The notes under the pieces were generated by a model. That model was not told the DNA's origin. It saw only the letters and a program-made list of their open reading frames with translations, and ran no database searches. Shown in pieces: positions 41,114-49,571 of a DNA stretch of 64,000 nucleotides (position 1 is its first letter; every line of letters begins with the position of its first letter). This DNA comes from an uncultured Gemmatimonadales bacterium (GTDB lineage Bacteria > Gemmatimonadota > Gemmatimonadetes > Gemmatimonadales > GWC2-71-9), in contig CAMYLY010000009.1 in assembly GCA_947259405.1 (NCBI GenBank), positions 1 to 64,000 on the forward strand, in the 5' to 3' direction. The position numbers and the translations under genes are program-made.

Positions 41114-42391
41114 ATGAGCCCATCAGAAACGAGCCCAACCGCGATTGACGAGATCGAGGCCGCCGTACGGTCGGCCCTCGACGACGAGTATCGGATCGAA
41201 CGACTACTCGGACGCGGCGGCATGTCAGTCGTCTTCCTTGCCCAAGAAAAAGCGCTCAAACGGCCGGTGGCCCTCAAGGTCTTTCCCCTGTCGCTCGCCC
41301 TGGAGAAATTGGCCGCCGATCGGTTCCAGCAAGAGGCGCGGATCGCAGCGTCATTGGACCATCCGCACATCGGGCCAATCCACCGCTACGGCACCGAGAG
41401 CAGCTTCCTGTGGTACACGATGAAGTACATCCAGGGGAGTTCCCTGAAGGAGACGCTCCGTGGCCTTGGGCGCCTGGGCCTGCACAGCGTGCTCAGTCTC
41501 GCTGAGCAAACCGCGAGCGCGCTTTACCACGCCCACGAGCGCGGCATCGTGCATCGCGATATGAAGCCAGCCAACGTGATGCTGGACGAGAACAACTGGG
41601 CGTACGTGTGTGATTTCGGCGTCGCAAAGACAACTGACACCAAGCTGACGCAAACTGGTGGCACCATAGGGACACCGGCCTACATGTCGCCCGAACAACT
41701 CTACGGCCGACCGCTCGACGGTCGATCGGATCAGTATTCGCTTGCCGTGATGGTGTTCGAGTTGCTGTCCGGCCGGCATCCGTTCGAAGCCGACTCGGTG
41801 GCAGACATTATTCAAATGCATTGTACGGCGCCGCCACCGCTCCTATCCGAGTTCCGGGCGGACTTGCCTGACCGCGCGGTGCAGGGCATTGCCCGCGCAA
41901 TGAGCAAAGATCCAGACGACCGGTTCGACTCGGTGCTCACCTTTCTCACATCGATCGGTGGGCGGCGACCGCCGCAGGCGCCGGAGGCGCGCGTCTCCAC
42001 GCACGATACGGAGGCCGTCACCGAGCGGCTGGACTCCCTGCCTGCACCAGTGCCTCAGCGCACGCGGAAGTACTGGCCCTTTGCTGCCAGTGCTACTGGA
42101 GGGGCGCTTCTGACCTGGGCCGTCCTCTCCTTCGCGGGGATCGGGCCGACACCCCAACCCGTCGCACCGGTCGAGCCTGGGCACCTCTGGGTCAGCGCTG
42201 ACCCATGGGGTGAGTTGTATATTGACGGGACCTACGCTGGTAATACCCCAGCACTCAATCTGCCGCTGGGGGCCGGCGAGCATGTCCTGCGCATCCAACG
42301 CGAGGGGTACGCACCGTTCGAGCGTCGCATCGAGTTGATTCCAGGCGAGGAAATGCGGCTGACGGGCATTGTGCTCGAACCCTTGCCGTGA
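41114..42391 (+). CDS. membrane-anchored Ser/Thr protein kinase with PEGA domain
   Basis: The 425-residue protein has a kinase domain at about 27-290: glycine loop LLGRGGMSVVF, Lys55 in VALKVF, catalytic HRDMKPANV (Asp149), DFGVAK (167-172) and GTPAYMSPEQ. A transmembrane helix follows at about 318-340 and a PEGA domain (HLWVSADPWGELYIDG, GEHVLRIQREGYAPFERRI) sits outside. All catalytic residues are present. It would sense the envelope state and phosphorylate cytoplasmic targets. It overlaps the next gene by four bases. Confidence 0.9.
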   Translation: MSPSETSPTAIDEIEAAVRSALDDEYRIERLLGRGGMSVVFLAQEKALKRPVALKVFPLSLALEKLAADRFQQEARIAASLDHPHIGPIHRYGTESSFLWYTMKYIQGSSLKETLRGLGRLGLHSVLSLAEQTASALYHAHERGIVHRDMKPANVMLDENNWAYVCDFGVAKTTDTKLTQTGGTIGTPAYMSPEQLYGRPLDGRSDQYSLAVMVFELLSGRHPFEADSVADIIQMHCTAPPPLLSEFRADLPDRAVQGIARAMSKDPDDRFDSVLTFLTSIGGRRPPQAPEARVSTHDTEAVTERLDSLPAPVPQRTRKYWPFAASATGGALLTWAVLSFAGIGPTPQPVAPVEPGHLWVSADPWGELYIDGTYAGNTPALNLPLGAGEHVLRIQREGYAPFERRIELIPGEEMRLTGIVLEPLP

Positions 42392-43404
42392 TCCGACAAG
42401 CGCTCGTCGCCGTCGCCGTCGTGGTCTCGTTGAACACACCGGCGACGGCGCAGACCGCCCGGGAGCTACTCGATGGCGGTCTCACGGCGTATCGCGCGCT
42501 CGAAATGGAAGCGGCCGCCCGATTCTTCCGCCGGGCGCTCGAGTCCCTCGACCTGTCCGAAGCCGAGGTGCCTTCAACCCTCGCATATCTTGGCGCGGCT
42601 GAGCACTTCCGGAACAGACAAAACCCATCCCGTGAGGCGTTCCAACGCCTCGTGTATCTCGACCCGCGCTATCGCCTCGATCCACTCACCTTCCCGCCGG
42701 ATGTCACAAGGGCCTTCGATGCCGTGCGACTCGCGACCTTGGCGGTGGCCGTCGAGGCACCGCAACGGGTTTCGTTCGAACCGGGTCGTGGTGGGCTCAC
42801 CGCTCGCGTGTACCCGAGCGGACCGCATGTCGTGCGAATCCGGATCGAAGACTCAGACGGAAACGTCGTCAGAGCGCTGCACGACGACGAGGTCGCAGAC
42901 AGCCTGGCGATCACATGGGACGGCACGGGAGACGACGGGGCAACGCTCGAGAGCGCACTGTATGTCATGAGCTTTGCATCCACCGATCGGGGGGGGAGGA
43001 TTAGGAGGACCCTCGACGTTCCGGTACGCCTGGGCCGCACCACCGTGGACGGGCAGCCACTCCCACCCCGCCCCGCCCTGCTCCCCGAGACCGCCACCGC
43101 CGGACCCGCGTTGGTTCGCCTAGGACTTGGGCTCGGCGCGGCAGCGTTGTCCTGGGTCGTGACACCGGCATTCACCGACAACGACACGCCGCGCGTCGCC
43201 CTGACGGTGGGATTCTCCGCTGCCGGCATCATCGGCTTCATCGACAAGCGCCCCGGTAAACCGCTGACAGACAATATCGAAGCCAACCGAGCGACCCTCG
43301 CCGCCTGGGAAGCCCAGGTTCAGCGGGTCAACGCAAACAATCGAGGGCGCCGTCCTGGAATTCGCATCGTGCTCGAAACAGGTCGGCCCAGTATCCGCGG
43401 CTAG
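42388..43404 (+). CDS. secreted TPR-like protein with FlgD-type Ig module
   Basis: The 338-residue protein has a signal peptide (cut after NTPATAQ), a helical TPR-like region (about 24-95: GGLTAYRALEMEAAARFFRRAL), an Ig-like region with HVVRIRIEDSDGNVVRAL and ITWDGTGDDGATLESALYVM that resembles FlgD-type modules, and two hydrophobic segments near 235-275. It overlaps the kinase gene by GTGA and is probably co-translated, so it may be an envelope partner or input for the kinase. Confidence 0.65.
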   Translation: MIRQALVAVAVVVSLNTPATAQTARELLDGGLTAYRALEMEAAARFFRRALESLDLSEAEVPSTLAYLGAAEHFRNRQNPSREAFQRLVYLDPRYRLDPLTFPPDVTRAFDAVRLATLAVAVEAPQRVSFEPGRGGLTARVYPSGPHVVRIRIEDSDGNVVRALHDDEVADSLAITWDGTGDDGATLESALYVMSFASTDRGGRIRRTLDVPVRLGRTTVDGQPLPPRPALLPETATAGPALVRLGLGLGAAALSWVVTPAFTDNDTPRVALTVGFSAAGIIGFIDKRPGKPLTDNIEANRATLAAWEAQVQRVNANNRGRRPGIRIVLETGRPSIRG

Positions 43405-43442
43405 CGTTGCGCGTTCGCCTTGGAGCACACGAGGTACATCCC

Positions 43443-44216
43443 ATGACGTCCCGTCCGAAGTTCCCGTATACGATGATCGGCTGCGCGATTCTGGTCGTCG
43501 GCTGTACCGATCGATCGGAGACGCAAGAGGGACCCTCACAGGAACCAGAGTACCTCGGCGTGCCAGCCTGGATCGGCTTGTACACGACCGAGCAGCTCGG
43601 CTGGCTGGAAAACGAGAACCGGCTGACGCAAATCTGTGGTGCGCGTGACGCCACTCCCAACGACGAGTGGACACGCTGCGCCAATGAGGCTCGCCAACCG
43701 AAGACTCACACAGTCCCCGTCTACGACGGCCCGTCCGCGGACGCACCACGCCTCGGTGAGATCGAGACCGTCGCCACCCCGGGGCAGGGATTGACCGTGA
43801 GCTATCGCCCCAGTGAAAGGGAACCCATTCCCTTCACGCCGGATCTCTATCTGCAGGACTGGGGGTACGGCCCCTACTTTCACCTGAGCGTTCTCACAAA
43901 GGACGAGAACTGGGTCATGCTGCCGGCGGACCCGTTTGCCCGACCGGTGTGGATGGACGTGAGCACACTGCACGAATACGCGTTCCTAGAGCCCTATCTC
44001 GAACAAATCGTCACCACCGGTGACGGTGACTGGGTCATTCTCGGCTTCGAGCACGACGGTGTGTGGCTCCGGCCGGAACAGCCGGCCGACATGTGGTGCG
44101 GCGGCGGCGATCCTCCACCCCTCCAGCCGACAGATTCCGTGTTTTGGTCTGGGGAAGACCTCCGTGATGAGCGTGATCATCTGACCATCCGGCCAAAATA
44201 CATGAAAGGCTGTTGA
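43443..44216 (+). CDS. lipoprotein of unknown function, 257 aa
   Basis: The protein has a lipoprotein signal (CAILVVGC). The body includes an SH3-like stretch (VPVYDGPSADAPRLGEIETV) and WVMLPADPFARPVWMDVS, and is Trp-rich overall. Four other cysteines lie in ICGARD, RCANE, WCGGG and the terminal KGC. No family is recognised. It ends 45 bases before the ECF sigma factor gene, and the sigma promoter lies in that gap. Confidence 0.6.
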   Translation: MTSRPKFPYTMIGCAILVVGCTDRSETQEGPSQEPEYLGVPAWIGLYTTEQLGWLENENRLTQICGARDATPNDEWTRCANEARQPKTHTVPVYDGPSADAPRLGEIETVATPGQGLTVSYRPSEREPIPFTPDLYLQDWGYGPYFHLSVLTKDENWVMLPADPFARPVWMDVSTLHEYAFLEPYLEQIVTTGDGDWVILGFEHDGVWLRPEQPADMWCGGGDPPPLQPTDSVFWSGEDLRDERDHLTIRPKYMKGC

Positions 44217-44221
44217 GCGTA

Positions 44222-44250
44222 GGGAAGAAATTGCCGGCCCTCCCCGTCTA
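44222..44250 (+). promoter_or_regulatory. ECF-type promoter of the sigma factor gene
   Basis: GGGAAGAAATT (-35-like, from 44222) and CGTCTA (44245-44250, -10-like) are 17 bases apart measured from GGAAG. The same two blocks with the same spacing occur at 46425-46453. The start codon at 44262 is only 11 bases after the -10, so the leader is very short. The pattern fits self-activation by an ECF sigma factor. Confidence 0.55.
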
Positions 44251-44261
44251 ATCTTTCAGAA

Positions 44262-44846
44262 ATGGGAATCCCACTCGTGGCGCAGCCGGAATCCGACGCA
44301 GTCGCGCTCGAGGGTTGCCGCCAAGGTGATCCCGAAGCGCAGCGTCGTGTGTTCGAGCGCTACAAGGACCGCGTGTTCTCGATCGCTCTGAACTACCTGA
44401 AGGGCGACGAGCAGGCCGCACAAGATGTCACGCAGGAGGTCTTCGTGAAGGTGTTTCGGGCTGCCCGGTCGTTTCGAGAAGACGCCAGGGTATCCACCTG
44501 GCTCTATCGAATCGTCGCCAACACCTGCATGGACGAGTTGCGACGGGGTCGGCGACTTGTGCTGTTTGGCGACGTTCCGTCGAGCATGCATCCGCGCGTC
44601 GCGCCGACCGAACCAGCCGAACCGAATCGCGAACTCAGCGAGGCGCTGGGACGGCTGTCCCCCAAACTGCGGATGGCAGTGCTGCTGCGGTATTTCGACG
44701 ACCTCTCCTACGACGAGATCGCGGAGGCGCTCGGCGTGTCTGCCGGAACGGTGGCCTCGCGTCTGAACCGCGCACACAAATTCCTGGCCCGCGAGCTGGC
44801 CCATCTAGCGCCGGCCCACGTGACCGCACGAGGAGAAATCGCATGA
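44262..44846 (+). CDS. RNA polymerase sigma factor, sigma-70 family, ECF subfamily
   Basis: The 194-residue protein has region 2 (RRVFERYKDRVFSIALNYLK, DVTQEVFVKVFRA, TWLYRIVANTCMDELRR) and region 4 (LSPKLRMAVLLRYFDDLSYD, EIAEALGVSAGTVASRLNRA), the full ECF layout. Its stop overlaps the start of the FecR-like gene (ATGA), indicating a sigma/anti-sigma pair. It probably recognises the GGGAAG/CGTCYA motif present upstream of itself and of the cytochrome c gene. Confidence 0.9.
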   Translation: MGIPLVAQPESDAVALEGCRQGDPEAQRRVFERYKDRVFSIALNYLKGDEQAAQDVTQEVFVKVFRAARSFREDARVSTWLYRIVANTCMDELRRGRRLVLFGDVPSSMHPRVAPTEPAEPNRELSEALGRLSPKLRMAVLLRYFDDLSYDEIAEALGVSAGTVASRLNRAHKFLARELAHLAPAHVTARGEIA

Positions 44847-45901
44847 AGCCCGAGCTCGAACCCGAACACGTCGAACGGCTCCTGCGACAACTGCCTGTCG
44901 CGGAAGCACCCGATGCGCTTTGGGTCGACATTCGATCGAAACTCGACCGACCGGTGGCCAAATCCGTGACACCGTTCAAACGCCCCGTCCGGTCGCCGGT
45001 ACTCGCTGCGGCGGCGGTCGTTCTTGCAGTGGTGGGAGGCACGTACATCGGAGTCCTCCGCGCCTACGGCGCCCCCAACGAATGGCAGGTCCTTCCTCTC
45101 ACCGGGGTCCCGACCGTCGCTGGCGCGACACTCACGCAGACAAGCGACCTCGCGACGGGCGAGTGGTTGATCACCGACTCGGTCTCCTCCGCCCAGCTTG
45201 CCGTCGGTCGTATTGGCACGGCGGAGATTGGACCCAACAGCAGGGTGCGGTTGGATCGGGGAGGGCGCACGCAGCACCGACTGTCCCTCCAAGAGGGGTC
45301 GCTGGATGCGGTGATCGACGCCCCGCCCCGGCTCTTCTTCGTGGAGACTCCTACCGCCCTCGCGACCGACCTGGGATGCGCCTACACCATGGAGGTCGAC
45401 AGTACGGGCGCATCTCGGATTCATGTCACGGCGGGTTGGGTTGAGTTGCGACAAGGCGAGCGGGTATCGCTGGTTGCCGCCGGACTCAAGGCCGAGGTCG
45501 ACACTGGCACCGGACCTGGGACACCCTATCCCGAAGCATTCTCGATCGAGGCCCGCGAGGCGCTCGAGAGACTGGATCGCGGCGGGGGCGGCATGGCCGA
45601 ACTCGAGACCGTTCTTGCGGCGCTCTACCCAGCCACGGGCTTCGTGACCGCACGCCAACCGAGCGCGATTACGATGTGGCACCTCATCCAGCGGTTGGAT
45701 GGGGATCTCCGAGCGGCCGTGTATGACCGACTGGCCGCACTCTCCCCTCCACCGGCTAGGGTGAGCAGGGAAGGCATTCTGGCCCTTGAACGTCCTATGC
45801 TCGAACGTTGGCGACGGGACCTGAACCCCATGTGGTCCGAAGAGACGCTGCCATTGGTGGTGCGTGCCGCCCGCCGGTTCTGGGAATGGGCCGTTCGTTG
45901 A
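44843..45901 (+). CDS. FecR-like membrane protein, candidate anti-sigma factor
   Basis: The 352-residue protein has a short cytoplasmic N-terminus (about 1-45, HVERLLRQLPVAEAPDALW) suitable for sigma binding, one membrane helix (about 50-72) and a periplasmic FecR domain (AEIGPNSRVRLDRG, HRLSLQEGSLDAVIDAPPRL, FFVETPTALATDLGCAYTM, TAGWVELRQGE). The C-terminal 120 residues are helical and of unknown role. FecR proteins relay envelope signals to their ECF sigma. It overlaps the sigma gene by four bases. Confidence 0.8.
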   Translation: MKPELEPEHVERLLRQLPVAEAPDALWVDIRSKLDRPVAKSVTPFKRPVRSPVLAAAAVVLAVVGGTYIGVLRAYGAPNEWQVLPLTGVPTVAGATLTQTSDLATGEWLITDSVSSAQLAVGRIGTAEIGPNSRVRLDRGGRTQHRLSLQEGSLDAVIDAPPRLFFVETPTALATDLGCAYTMEVDSTGASRIHVTAGWVELRQGERVSLVAAGLKAEVDTGTGPGTPYPEAFSIEAREALERLDRGGGGMAELETVLAALYPATGFVTARQPSAITMWHLIQRLDGDLRAAVYDRLAALSPPPARVSREGILALERPMLERWRRDLNPMWSEETLPLVVRAARRFWEWAVR

Positions 45902-45930
45902 ATGGAAGGCAAAGCGGTGAACCGGCGACC

Positions 45931-46410
45931 ATGAGCGTCGAAAACCAGGTCGACGAACTCGAGCGCTGCGTCGACGCGTTCGCCAACTCCATCGCCTCGT
46001 TGGAGGAGCGTCGCCTGTTCGAAACCGTCACCGGCAGCTGGAGCGCGCGAGACATCGTCGCTCACCTGATTGGATGGAACCGAAATGTAGTGCGGGGTGC
46101 GAGCCAAATTCTATGCGGCGAGCTTCCGTTCTACGACGTTGATCCTGGGCCCAACTACGCGAGCGTGAACGCTAGCTTGGTGCGCGAGATCGACGATACG
46201 GACCGATCGCTGCTGCTGGAGAAGCTGGCCGCTTCGACTGGGGAATTGACGGCCTTTCTCCGGACAGTTGATCCCGGAGCGTGGGATCACGATTTCGGGG
46301 TCCGTCACGAGCGCGAGTCGCTGACGGTGAAGAGCACCGTCGATGACTTGATTGCTGACTACCATCACCATCGAGTCCAGCTTGAGCAGTTCCAGGCGAC
46401 GGCTGAGTGA
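45931..46410 (+). CDS. ClbS/DfsB or DinB-like four-helix protein
   Basis: The 159-residue protein has the pattern of ClbS/DinB-like helical bundles: VDELERCVDAFANSIASL, TGSWSARDIVAHLIGWNRNV, FLRTVDPGAWDHDFGV and DLIADYHHHRVQLEQF. The His in AHLIGW and those in YHHH could bind a metal. Relatives include ClbS, a colibactin resistance cyclopropane hydrolase, and DinB-fold thiol transferases; the role here is open. It lies between the FecR gene and a second ECF-like promoter. Confidence 0.65.
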   Translation: MSVENQVDELERCVDAFANSIASLEERRLFETVTGSWSARDIVAHLIGWNRNVVRGASQILCGELPFYDVDPGPNYASVNASLVREIDDTDRSLLLEKLAASTGELTAFLRTVDPGAWDHDFGVRHERESLTVKSTVDDLIADYHHHRVQLEQFQATAE

Positions 46411-46424
46411 CAAGCACCCGAGTA

Positions 46425-46453
46425 GGGAAGAAATTCCAGCCTGCCAACGTCCA
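46425..46453 (+). promoter_or_regulatory. second ECF-type promoter, upstream of the cytochrome c gene
   Basis: GGGAAGAAATT (from 46425) and CGTCCA (46448-46453) reproduce the sigma-factor promoter: the shared block is GTAGGGAAGAAATT, and the GGAAG to CGTC distance is 17 bases in both. It makes the cytochrome c gene a likely target of the ECF sigma encoded at 44262. Confidence 0.5.
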
Positions 46454-46521
46454 ATACTCAAATGCCGGCGACGGCAGTCGGCTCTAGGATTGGACTGTTG
46501 ACCAGAAGTGGAGGAGGCCTC

Positions 46522-47226
46522 ATGCGACGCGTACTTGGTGTGTTGTTACTGGGAACTGTGCTGATTGCGGCCACCCCAACCGCGTTCGGCGGGTGGGCGG
46601 TCGTTACGCTGTTGGACGTTCCTGAATACCTCGTGGCCGGCGAGGAAACGACGATCGCGTTCAAGATCCGCCAACACGGGAGGCAGCTGCTGGACGACCG
46701 CCAACCGACGGTGGCACTGCGCGACGGTGAGGAGGGCTTTCTGTCGAAGCTGTTTCGCCTCCGCACGGTACGGGCGACGCCCGGCGCCGATCCGACGATC
46801 TACCAAGCCAGCATCACGCCAACCGATACTGGCGAGGTCACGCTCCACATCGATACCGATCTTTTCCGGTGGAAGGTCAAGCTGTTGCCGATGCGCGTCA
46901 TCGCCGCCGGGCACCAACCGGCTGGCTTGTCCCCACCTGATCGTGGGCAGCAGCTTTTCGCTGCCAAGGGGTGCGCGACCTGTCACACGAAGTATGACGA
47001 TCCTGCCTTCGCGGATTACCGAGTCGTTCAGGCGGGACCGGGCCTCGGTGAGCGCACGTTCCCTGCCGGCTGGCTGGCGCAAAAGCTCGCGAACCCCGCA
47101 CTGTCACGCAGTGGATCAGCGAACGGCAACATCATGCCGACCCTCGAGCTTGACGAAGAGGAGATCGCTGCGCTGGTGAGTTACATCAACGGCGGCAGGA
47201 CGACCGTGGAGACTGGCGATCGCTGA
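46522..47226 (+). CDS. secreted cytochrome c with N-terminal beta domain
   Basis: The 234-residue protein has a signal peptide (near TPTAFGGW), a beta domain of about 100 residues resembling YtkA-type proteins (YLVAGEETTIAFKIRQHGRQ), and a C-terminal cytochrome c domain with the haem motif CATCH (about residue 153) and a distal NIMPTLELDEEEIAALVSYI, supplying the Met ligand. It probably carries electrons in the periplasm. GGAGGAGG precedes the ATG at 46522; an in-frame ATG at 46462 right after the promoter is less likely. Confidence 0.8.
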   Translation: MRRVLGVLLLGTVLIAATPTAFGGWAVVTLLDVPEYLVAGEETTIAFKIRQHGRQLLDDRQPTVALRDGEEGFLSKLFRLRTVRATPGADPTIYQASITPTDTGEVTLHIDTDLFRWKVKLLPMRVIAAGHQPAGLSPPDRGQQLFAAKGCATCHTKYDDPAFADYRVVQAGPGLGERTFPAGWLAQKLANPALSRSGSANGNIMPTLELDEEEIAALVSYINGGRTTVETGDR

Positions 47227-47275
47227 AGAGCCGCCCGCATCCCTGCGGACAGTACGGCATCAAGAGCTGGATCGT

Positions 47276-47314
47276 GAGGGTGGAGTGCACTAACTATAGA
47301 GGCACTCCACCCTC
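47276..47314 (+). terminator. strong hairpin after the cytochrome c gene
   Basis: GAGGGTGGAGTGC (47276-47288) and GCACTCCACCCTC (47302-47314) are perfect 13-bp complements with a 13-base loop, 49 bases after the cytochrome c stop. There is no T-run, so it is either a weak or factor-assisted terminator or an RNA-stabilising stem. Confidence 0.5.
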
Positions 47315-47370
47315 GTGCACTATGACCGTTTGCACTTGTGCTCCATACCCCGCCGAGCGGGAGGTCGCCC

Positions 47371-47763
47371 ATGCTTGACCAACTCCTGCTCACGGCTGCC
47401 GGTGTGGCGATCGGCTTCCTCGTCGCGTATGTCGTGCACCTTGGCTGGCGCCTTCGCTACACGAGCGCCATCCGTCGCGACGCGGTGAAGCGCAGTCAGG
47501 CCGTGACCAGTGGCAAAGCCCACGAGCAATTGGTCCCCTACCTCCCGAACTTCGCGTTTAATCCCAGGGATGTCCGTTTCCTCGGCTCCCCCGTCGATCT
47601 CGTCGTATTCGACGGATTGAGCAACGGCCACGTGAACAGGGTGGTCTTCGTGGAAATCAAGACCGGTGCCTCGCGTCTGTCTGACCGCGAGCGCCAGGTG
47701 CGTGACACCATCGAGGCGAGACGCGTCGAATGGCTCGAACACCACCACGAGGTCACCACATGA
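47371..47763 (+). CDS. membrane-anchored Holliday-junction-resolvase-like endonuclease
   Basis: The 130-residue protein has one N-terminal membrane helix (about 3-22) and a small nuclease-like domain with LVPYLPNFAFNPRDVRFLGS, PVDLVVFDGL and VVFVEIKTGASRLSDRERQV, the D...E-x-K order of the restriction-endonuclease fold. Proteins of this layout are annotated as endonucleases related to archaeal Holliday junction resolvases. GGGAGG lies nine bases before the ATG. Activity is not proven. Confidence 0.7.
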   Translation: MLDQLLLTAAGVAIGFLVAYVVHLGWRLRYTSAIRRDAVKRSQAVTSGKAHEQLVPYLPNFAFNPRDVRFLGSPVDLVVFDGLSNGHVNRVVFVEIKTGASRLSDRERQVRDTIEARRVEWLEHHHEVTT

Positions 47764-47803
47764 CCAGGTGGCAACGAGACGGAGTTCCTACCGAGGGGGG
47801 CCG

Positions 47804-48217
47804 ATGAGGGTCCTAGCGATCATTGCGATGACCGTTGGCGCAGCGATCCTCGTCGCCGCGTGGCCGGTCTACCGGTATCAGTCGAGACTCCTCGAGCAGG
47901 ATTTCGCCGCGATTGCCAGCTTCGAACAAGACATCACTGAGTCGCAGGCCAACCTCGCGGTCGCCACTTCGCGGGCCGATTCAACAACCTTGCAGGACCT
48001 GATTTCCGGCAGGCAGGCCGCCGTCCGCAGCCGTGCGTATCACGCCGCCGCTCGCCAGACGACCATCGCCAATTGGTGGAGCCTCACTGGTTCGGGATCG
48101 AGCATGATCGGCGCCGCAACTCTGCTCCTGGTGCTAGGGACCATCGCGCTGCGGCGTGCGCTAACCGCACCCTGGAATCTCCCGCCCGTCGACGCGGCTC
48201 AGGGCCCCCACGGATAG
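47804..48217 (+). CDS. hypothetical membrane protein with coiled-coil middle
   Basis: The 137-residue protein has two membrane helices (about 4-22 and 98-117) around a helical, Gln/Ala-rich segment (FEQDITESQANLAVATSRAD) likely to form a coiled coil. No family is recognised. GAGGGGGG precedes the ATG. It may share a transcript with the nuclease-like gene 40 bases upstream. Confidence 0.55.
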   Translation: MRVLAIIAMTVGAAILVAAWPVYRYQSRLLEQDFAAIASFEQDITESQANLAVATSRADSTTLQDLISGRQAAVRSRAYHAAARQTTIANWWSLTGSGSSMIGAATLLLVLGTIALRRALTAPWNLPPVDAAQGPHG

Positions 48218-48335
48218 GAAGCGGGCGCGGGACGAGCGCATGGGCTGACCTCGCAAGACACGATACCTCCCGATACTTTAGGGAGCGTGATCACGACTGA
48301 TGCCAATCCAACCATCAGCCAACGAGCAGAGTTTC

Positions 48336-48533
48336 ATGACAGCGTACACGTGTGAGCAATGCGGCATGAGCGTCGGGACAATCACTTGCGGACAGTGTGG
48401 CAAGGAGCTGGTCCATTCCACGCTCACCAAACCCGACGGGACCTCAGTCGCGATTTCCGAATGCCCAGACGGGCATGGGAAGATCAAATCCCCGCAATGC
48501 TGCGGGGCTGATATGATGTGTCCGATCGCCTGA
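48336..48533 (+). CDS. small zinc-ribbon protein
   Basis: The 65-residue protein has cysteine pairs YTCEQCGM, ITCGQCGK, SECPDGHGK and SPQCCGADMMC. These could form two zinc-binding knuckles. The GHGKIKSP and CCGADMMC parts match a small conserved bacterial protein that I recall only as uncharacterised. An earlier in-frame ATG at 48300 is possible. Confidence 0.65.
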   Translation: MTAYTCEQCGMSVGTITCGQCGKELVHSTLTKPDGTSVAISECPDGHGKIKSPQCCGADMMCPIA

Positions 48534-48557
48534 TCGACATCCGCGCGTTACTGACGC

Positions 48558-48674
48558 GTGCCCAACCGTACGGTTTTCGGTCATCTTGAAGCTGTTGAAC
48601 GTTCCGGGGAGAAGTGGGTAACGCTCTATGTGAGCGACGGCGGAACACCCGTTGTGGTTGTCATCGTGTCGTAG
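48558..48674 (+). CDS. short ORF, 38 aa
   Basis: The GTG-initiated frame encodes VFGHLEAVERSGEKWVTLYV then SDGGTPVVVVIVS, a plausible small beta-hairpin product. It fills the gap between the zinc-ribbon gene and the TolB-like gene. There is no strong ribosome binding site and no known family. Confidence 0.25.
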   Translation: MPNRTVFGHLEAVERSGEKWVTLYVSDGGTPVVVVIVS

Positions 48675-48686
48675 GAGGATACGAGC

Positions 48687-49571
48687 ATGCACCGCGTACT
48701 GAGCGCCTTTTCACTTCTGGTTGCCCTTGCTCCGCCGACGCTTCAGGCACAGCGTCCCGAGCTGCCGTTCTTCCAGTCGATCGCCTGGGCCCCTGACGGA
48801 AGCGCCTTGGTATTCTGTGCGGTGCTCGAGACATGGGATGATGGATTCCGTCTGTACCGGATCGACCTCGATGGTCGGAACCTGCGGCTTATCGAGACGG
48901 GAGGGCAACGCCATTTGTACCCGGCCTGGTCGCCCGACGGTCAGCTCATTGCGTTCGGCGGCCGCGTTGCTGGAGCAACGAACGTCCTCGTGACCTCACC
49001 AAACGGCGGCTCAGCCCGAGCACTCACGAGTGCGCCGGAGGGCGGGGGCGCCCCCAGTTGGTCGCCCAACGGTGACCGAATTGCGTTTCACTCCAATTGG
49101 GAGGGAGAATACCAGGTGTACGTGATGAACGCCGATGGCTCCCGAGTCCGTCGCGTGACACGGGAGGCCGGAAACAACCTCAACCCGCAGTGGTCCCCGA
49201 CCGGAGACGCGATTCTCTACTACTCGGATCGCCAGGGCGGTGGCGCACACGACACACTGTATGTCGTCGATCAGGACGGAACGAATGAGCGCAAACTGAC
49301 CGGCGGTGTGTTTCCGACGTGGGCCGCCGACGGTAATACGATTCTGTTCACGGACGCGGCGGACGGATTGTCCCACCTGTTCGCGGTTTACGCGGATGGC
49401 CGGAACCGTCGGCTCATCGCCGAGAACATTGTCTACGCCATCCAGTCACCCGACGGCGGCCGCATTGCCGCCATTTCGGTTGAGACGCCCGCATCGGGCC
49501 CCCGCCGGTACGGCGTTCAGCTCATGCAAACGGATGGATCGGGCCGTCACACAATCTTCCCGACTCCATGA
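48687..49571 (+). CDS. secreted WD40/PD40 (TolB-like) beta-propeller
   Basis: The 294-residue protein has a signal peptide (cut after PTLQAQ) and at least five PD40-type blades with the W-SPDG-x-x-I-AF signature: IAWAPDGSALVF, PAWSPDGQLIAFGG, PSWSPNGDRIAFHS, PQWSPTGDAILYYS, PTWAADGNTILF. It resembles the C-terminal propeller of TolB but lacks the N-terminal domain, so it is a periplasmic propeller of unknown partner. GTAGGAGG is eight bases before the ATG. It overlaps the next gene by four bases. Confidence 0.8.
   Translation: MHRVLSAFSLLVALAPPTLQAQRPELPFFQSIAWAPDGSALVFCAVLETWDDGFRLYRIDLDGRNLRLIETGGQRHLYPAWSPDGQLIAFGGRVAGATNVLVTSPNGGSARALTSAPEGGGAPSWSPNGDRIAFHSNWEGEYQVYVMNADGSRVRRVTREAGNNLNPQWSPTGDAILYYSDRQGGGAHDTLYVVDQDGTNERKLTGGVFPTWAADGNTILFTDAADGLSHLFAVYADGRNRRLIAENIVYAIQSPDGGRIAAISVETPASGPRRYGVQLMQTDGSGRHTIFPTP

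Noticed and set aside
47276..47314. Hairpin considered as the arms of an attC or insertion sequence
   Set aside because: It has no GTTRRRY core boxes and no adjacent transposase; a transcript-end hairpin is simpler.
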